Shown here: positions 4,283 through 6,565 of the stretch, in pieces
Numbering within the stretch: the stretch's first letter is position 1
How the letters are laid out: each line of letters begins with the position of its first letter
DNA from: JBBRHF01 sp038223055
GTDB lineage: Bacteria > Actinomycetota > Actinomycetes > JACCUZ01
DNA length: 6,565 nucleotides
NCBI GenBank assembly: GCA_038223055.1
Contig: JBBRHF010000210.1
Coordinates: 1 to 6,565, forward strand
Direction of reading: 5' to 3'
The notes under the pieces: generated by a model
The model's database searches: none
What the model was told of the DNA's origin: nothing
What the model saw: only the letters and a program-made list of their open reading frames with translations
Translations under genes and position numbers: made by a program

Positions 4283-6565
4283 GTCCGGTGGTGGTCTCGG
4301 TGCACATGCTCGGTCCCGGCTCGGACCCAGGCGGCTACTACCTCGCGCGGCAGGCGAACTGCCCGGGCGACTACTACCTCGGCGCCGAACCGGCCGGACG
4401 GTGGCTCGGGTCCGGGGCCGCCGCGGCCGGGCTGTCCGGCGAGATCGACGCAGCCGGCGCCCGGGCGCTGCGCGGCTACCTGGCCGGAAAGACCGAAGGC
4501 GGGATGGAGCTGGTGCCCACGGTGCCCCGGGCCGACCCCCGCGGCCGTCTGAACGCCAAGCCCCTGGACGACGCCATCCGCAACCGGGCCGAGCAACAGG
4601 CCGTCCCGCCGCCGGTCCTGTTCGCGGAGCCCCGGGACCGGGCCGCCTACACCGTGCTCGCCGCCCGGCTGGAGCGTCCGCGCCGCGGCCGGCCGCCGAC
4701 GATCTCCCCGGCCGTGGCCGCACGGCTCGCTCAGGCCGCCGGGCTCGATGTCCGGGCCGTGTACCGGGGTGCGGACGGCACCGACCGGTACGCGGCGGCG
4801 CTCAAGTTCGCCGGCCGGCGGGTGGACGTGCGCCGGCCCGGGATCGACGTCACGATCTCCGCCCCGAAGTCGGTCAGCGTCCTGTACGGGCTCGGCGACG
4901 CCGACGTTGCGGATGCGGTGCGCGACGCGCACCGGGCCGCCGTCGAGCAGGCGCTCGCCTACTTGGAGTCGGTGGCGGGGCACGGGCTGCGCGGGCACCA
5001 GGGCGATGGGCAACGCGCCGAGCACATCGCCACCGACGGGTGGATCGCCGCCGGTTTCGAGCACCGCACGTCACGCGCCGGGGACCCGCAGCTGCACACC
5101 CACCTCGTCCTGCCCAACCTGCTCCACGGCTCGGACGGCAAGTGGTCCGCCATCGACTCCAAGGCCATCTACCGCCACGCCCTGACCGCCAGCTACCTCT
5201 ACCACGCGGTGCTGCGCGGGCAGCTCACCCAACGACTCGGGGTCGGCTGGACGACGCCGGTCAAGGGGATCGCGGAGGTCGCCGGCATCCCCGCCGACCT
5301 GCTCGGGACGTTCTCCACCCGTCGGCGGCAGATCCTCGAAGCGATGGCCGAGGCCGGGCACTCCGGGCCGGACGCGGCACAGGCGGCGTGCCTGGCCACC
5401 CGGCCCGCCAAACCCGCATCCGAGCCCGAACCGACGTTGCGGGAACGGTGGGCCGCCAGGACCCGGGCCGCCGGGCACCACCCCGGCCGGCTGATCGCGG
5501 CCGTCCTGGGCCGGACCCGGGCGCCGGCCGCGCCGCCGATCGACCGGCTCGCCACACACCTGCTCGGCCCGGCCGGGCTCACAGCGCAGGCGACCGGGTT
5601 CGACCGCCGCGACCTGCTGCAGGCCCTCTGCCAGGCGGTCCCGCCAGGCATGACGGTGGACCGGGCCGGGCTCGAGGCCGCCGCCGACCAGGTGATCGCA
5701 CACCGGGACGCGGTCCGGCTGGTCACCCGGCGCGAGGGCGGTGCGCGCTGGTCCACCACCGAGCTGCTCGGGGTCGAGCAGCTCGCGTCGCGCCTCGCCC
5801 AGGAGCTGCGCGCGTCACCGGCCCGCGCCGTCGAGGTCGGCGTGGTCGAGGCGGCCATGTCCGGGCGGACCCTGTCCGGCGAGCAGCAGTCGATGGTCGC
5901 GGCGTTGGCCGCCGCCGACGGGTTGGCGGTGGTGGTCGGGCCGGCCGGCGCCGGCAAGACCGCCGCCCTCACCGCCGCGACCCGTGTGTGGGAGGTCCAG
6001 GGACGGACGGTCACCGGGGCGGCGGTCGCGGCGGTGACCGCGCGGCGCCTCGAGCACGCCACCGGCGTCCCCGCCACCTCGCTGGCCCGGCTGCTCGCGA
6101 CCGCGCGGCGAACCGACCCGGCCACCGGCCGCCAGGTCGGCCTACCCCACGGTGGGGTACTGGTGGTGGACGAGGCCTCCATGGCAGACACCCGCACCCT
6201 GGCCGCCCTCCTCGCGCACACCCGGGCCGCGGCCGGGACGCTGGTGCTCGTCGGTGACCCGGCGCAGCTACCGGAGATCGGCGCCGGCGGACTGTTCACC
6301 GCACTCGCCCGTAACCCGGACACCATCACCCTGACCGACAACCGGCGCCAGACCGAGGCATGGGAACGCCGGGCACTCGCGGACCTGCGGGCCGGTGACC
6401 CCGACGCGGCCGTCACCGCCTACGCCGACCACGGCCGCGTCCACACCGCACCCGCCGACCAGCTCCCGGACCGGGTCGTCCAGGACTACCTCCGCCTCCT
6501 CGACGAACCAACACCCGGCACCGGCACCGGATATGTCGAGCGGGTGGTGATGCTCGCCGTCCGCC
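4279..6565 (+). CDS. MobF-family (TrwC/TraI-type) conjugative relaxase-helicase, 3' end outside window
   Basis: The frame is open for 762 codons to the window edge. By family function the relaxase domain nicks one strand at oriT, stays bound to its 5' end through tyrosine, and the helicase domain unwinds DNA for transfer. Tyrosine pairs are Y20/Y21 and Y32/Y33 (GGYYL and GDYYLG), followed by RWLGSGAAAAGLSGEID. Asp190 begins DVTISAPKSVS, the catalytic-type motif. The metal triad is His262, His273 and His275 (EHRTSRAGDPQLHTH), with the 11+2 spacing of TrwC. Helicase motifs are LSGEQQ (532-537), Walker A GPAGAGKT (554-561), Walker B VVDEAS (629-634), GDPAQLP (659-665) and DNRRQ (687-691). About 95 extra residues relative to TrwC lie between the tyrosines and Asp190. 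GTG 4279 is the only start after an in-frame TGA at 4222-4224 that keeps the first beta strand (VVVSVHML); ATG 4306 would cut it. Relatives are typically 1000 residues or more, so a substantial C-terminal part is missing here. Confidence 0.95.
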   Translation, partial: MSPVVVSVHMLGPGSDPGGYYLARQANCPGDYYLGAEPAGRWLGSGAAAAGLSGEIDAAGARALRGYLAGKTEGGMELVPTVPRADPRGRLNAKPLDDAIRNRAEQQAVPPPVLFAEPRDRAAYTVLAARLERPRRGRPPTISPAVAARLAQAAGLDVRAVYRGADGTDRYAAALKFAGRRVDVRRPGIDVTISAPKSVSVLYGLGDADVADAVRDAHRAAVEQALAYLESVAGHGLRGHQGDGQRAEHIATDGWIAAGFEHRTSRAGDPQLHTHLVLPNLLHGSDGKWSAIDSKAIYRHALTASYLYHAVLRGQLTQRLGVGWTTPVKGIAEVAGIPADLLGTFSTRRRQILEAMAEAGHSGPDAAQAACLATRPAKPASEPEPTLRERWAARTRAAGHHPGRLIAAVLGRTRAPAAPPIDRLATHLLGPAGLTAQATGFDRRDLLQALCQAVPPGMTVDRAGLEAAADQVIAHRDAVRLVTRREGGARWSTTELLGVEQLASRLAQELRASPARAVEVGVVEAAMSGRTLSGEQQSMVAALAAADGLAVVVGPAGAGKTAALTAATRVWEVQGRTVTGAAVAAVTARRLEHATGVPATSLARLLATARRTDPATGRQVGLPHGGVLVVDEASMADTRTLAALLAHTRAAAGTLVLVGDPAQLPEIGAGGLFTALARNPDTITLTDNRRQTEAWERRALADLRAGDPDAAVTAYADHGRVHTAPADQLPDRVVQDYLRLLDEPTPGTGTGYVERVVMLAVR

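Noticed and set aside
4260..6257. Very long plus-strand frame (665 codons) and a 405-codon minus-strand frame at 5199-6416
   Set aside because: Both are out-of-frame shadows of the relaxase gene; the overlapping frame from GTG 4279 carries all the relaxase and helicase motifs.

Overview
The window is high-GC DNA from an actinobacterium. The composition, a predicted mycothiol-dependent maleylpyruvate-isomerase-type enzyme, and an actinobacterial-style MobF relaxase all point that way; the sequence does not fix genus or species. No rRNA, tRNA, CRISPR array or complete insertion sequence was seen.

Positions 1-1498 are sparse. An unidentified protein tail (1-132) is followed by a complete DinB/maleylpyruvate-isomerase-family gene (402-1055), a doubtful 41-residue ORF (1094-1219) and what looks like the broken N-terminus of a GT87/DUF2029 membrane mannosyltransferase (about 1318-1467). 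Positions 1499-2747 hold a tight three-gene operon joined by two 4-base ATGA overlaps: an ArsR-family repressor, an AHSA1-type SRPBCC protein and a VOC-fold protein. The repressor probably controls the operon. The substrate of the two small-molecule-binding-fold proteins cannot be read from sequence.

Positions 2748-4231 are about 1.5 kb with no gene I can support, but they are rich in cis structure: a perfect 22-bp palindrome, a G-rich strand-asymmetric tract, a near-perfect 25-nt inverted repeat, and a scattered set of TTGYCC half-sites spaced by about 12 bp, including two 34-bp direct repeats. A 16-codon ORF (4232-4282) then overlaps the GTG start of a large MobF relaxase-helicase gene (4279 to beyond the window end). 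Its tyrosine pairs, catalytic-type Asp, HUH-type histidine triad, Walker A and Walker B are all intact.

The simplest reading is a junction between ordinary chromosomal-type accessory genes and a conjugative or mobilisable element (plasmid or integrated). The repeat-rich stretch before the relaxase gene would be the element's control region, possibly including oriT. That function is inferred from position and structure and is not demonstrated.
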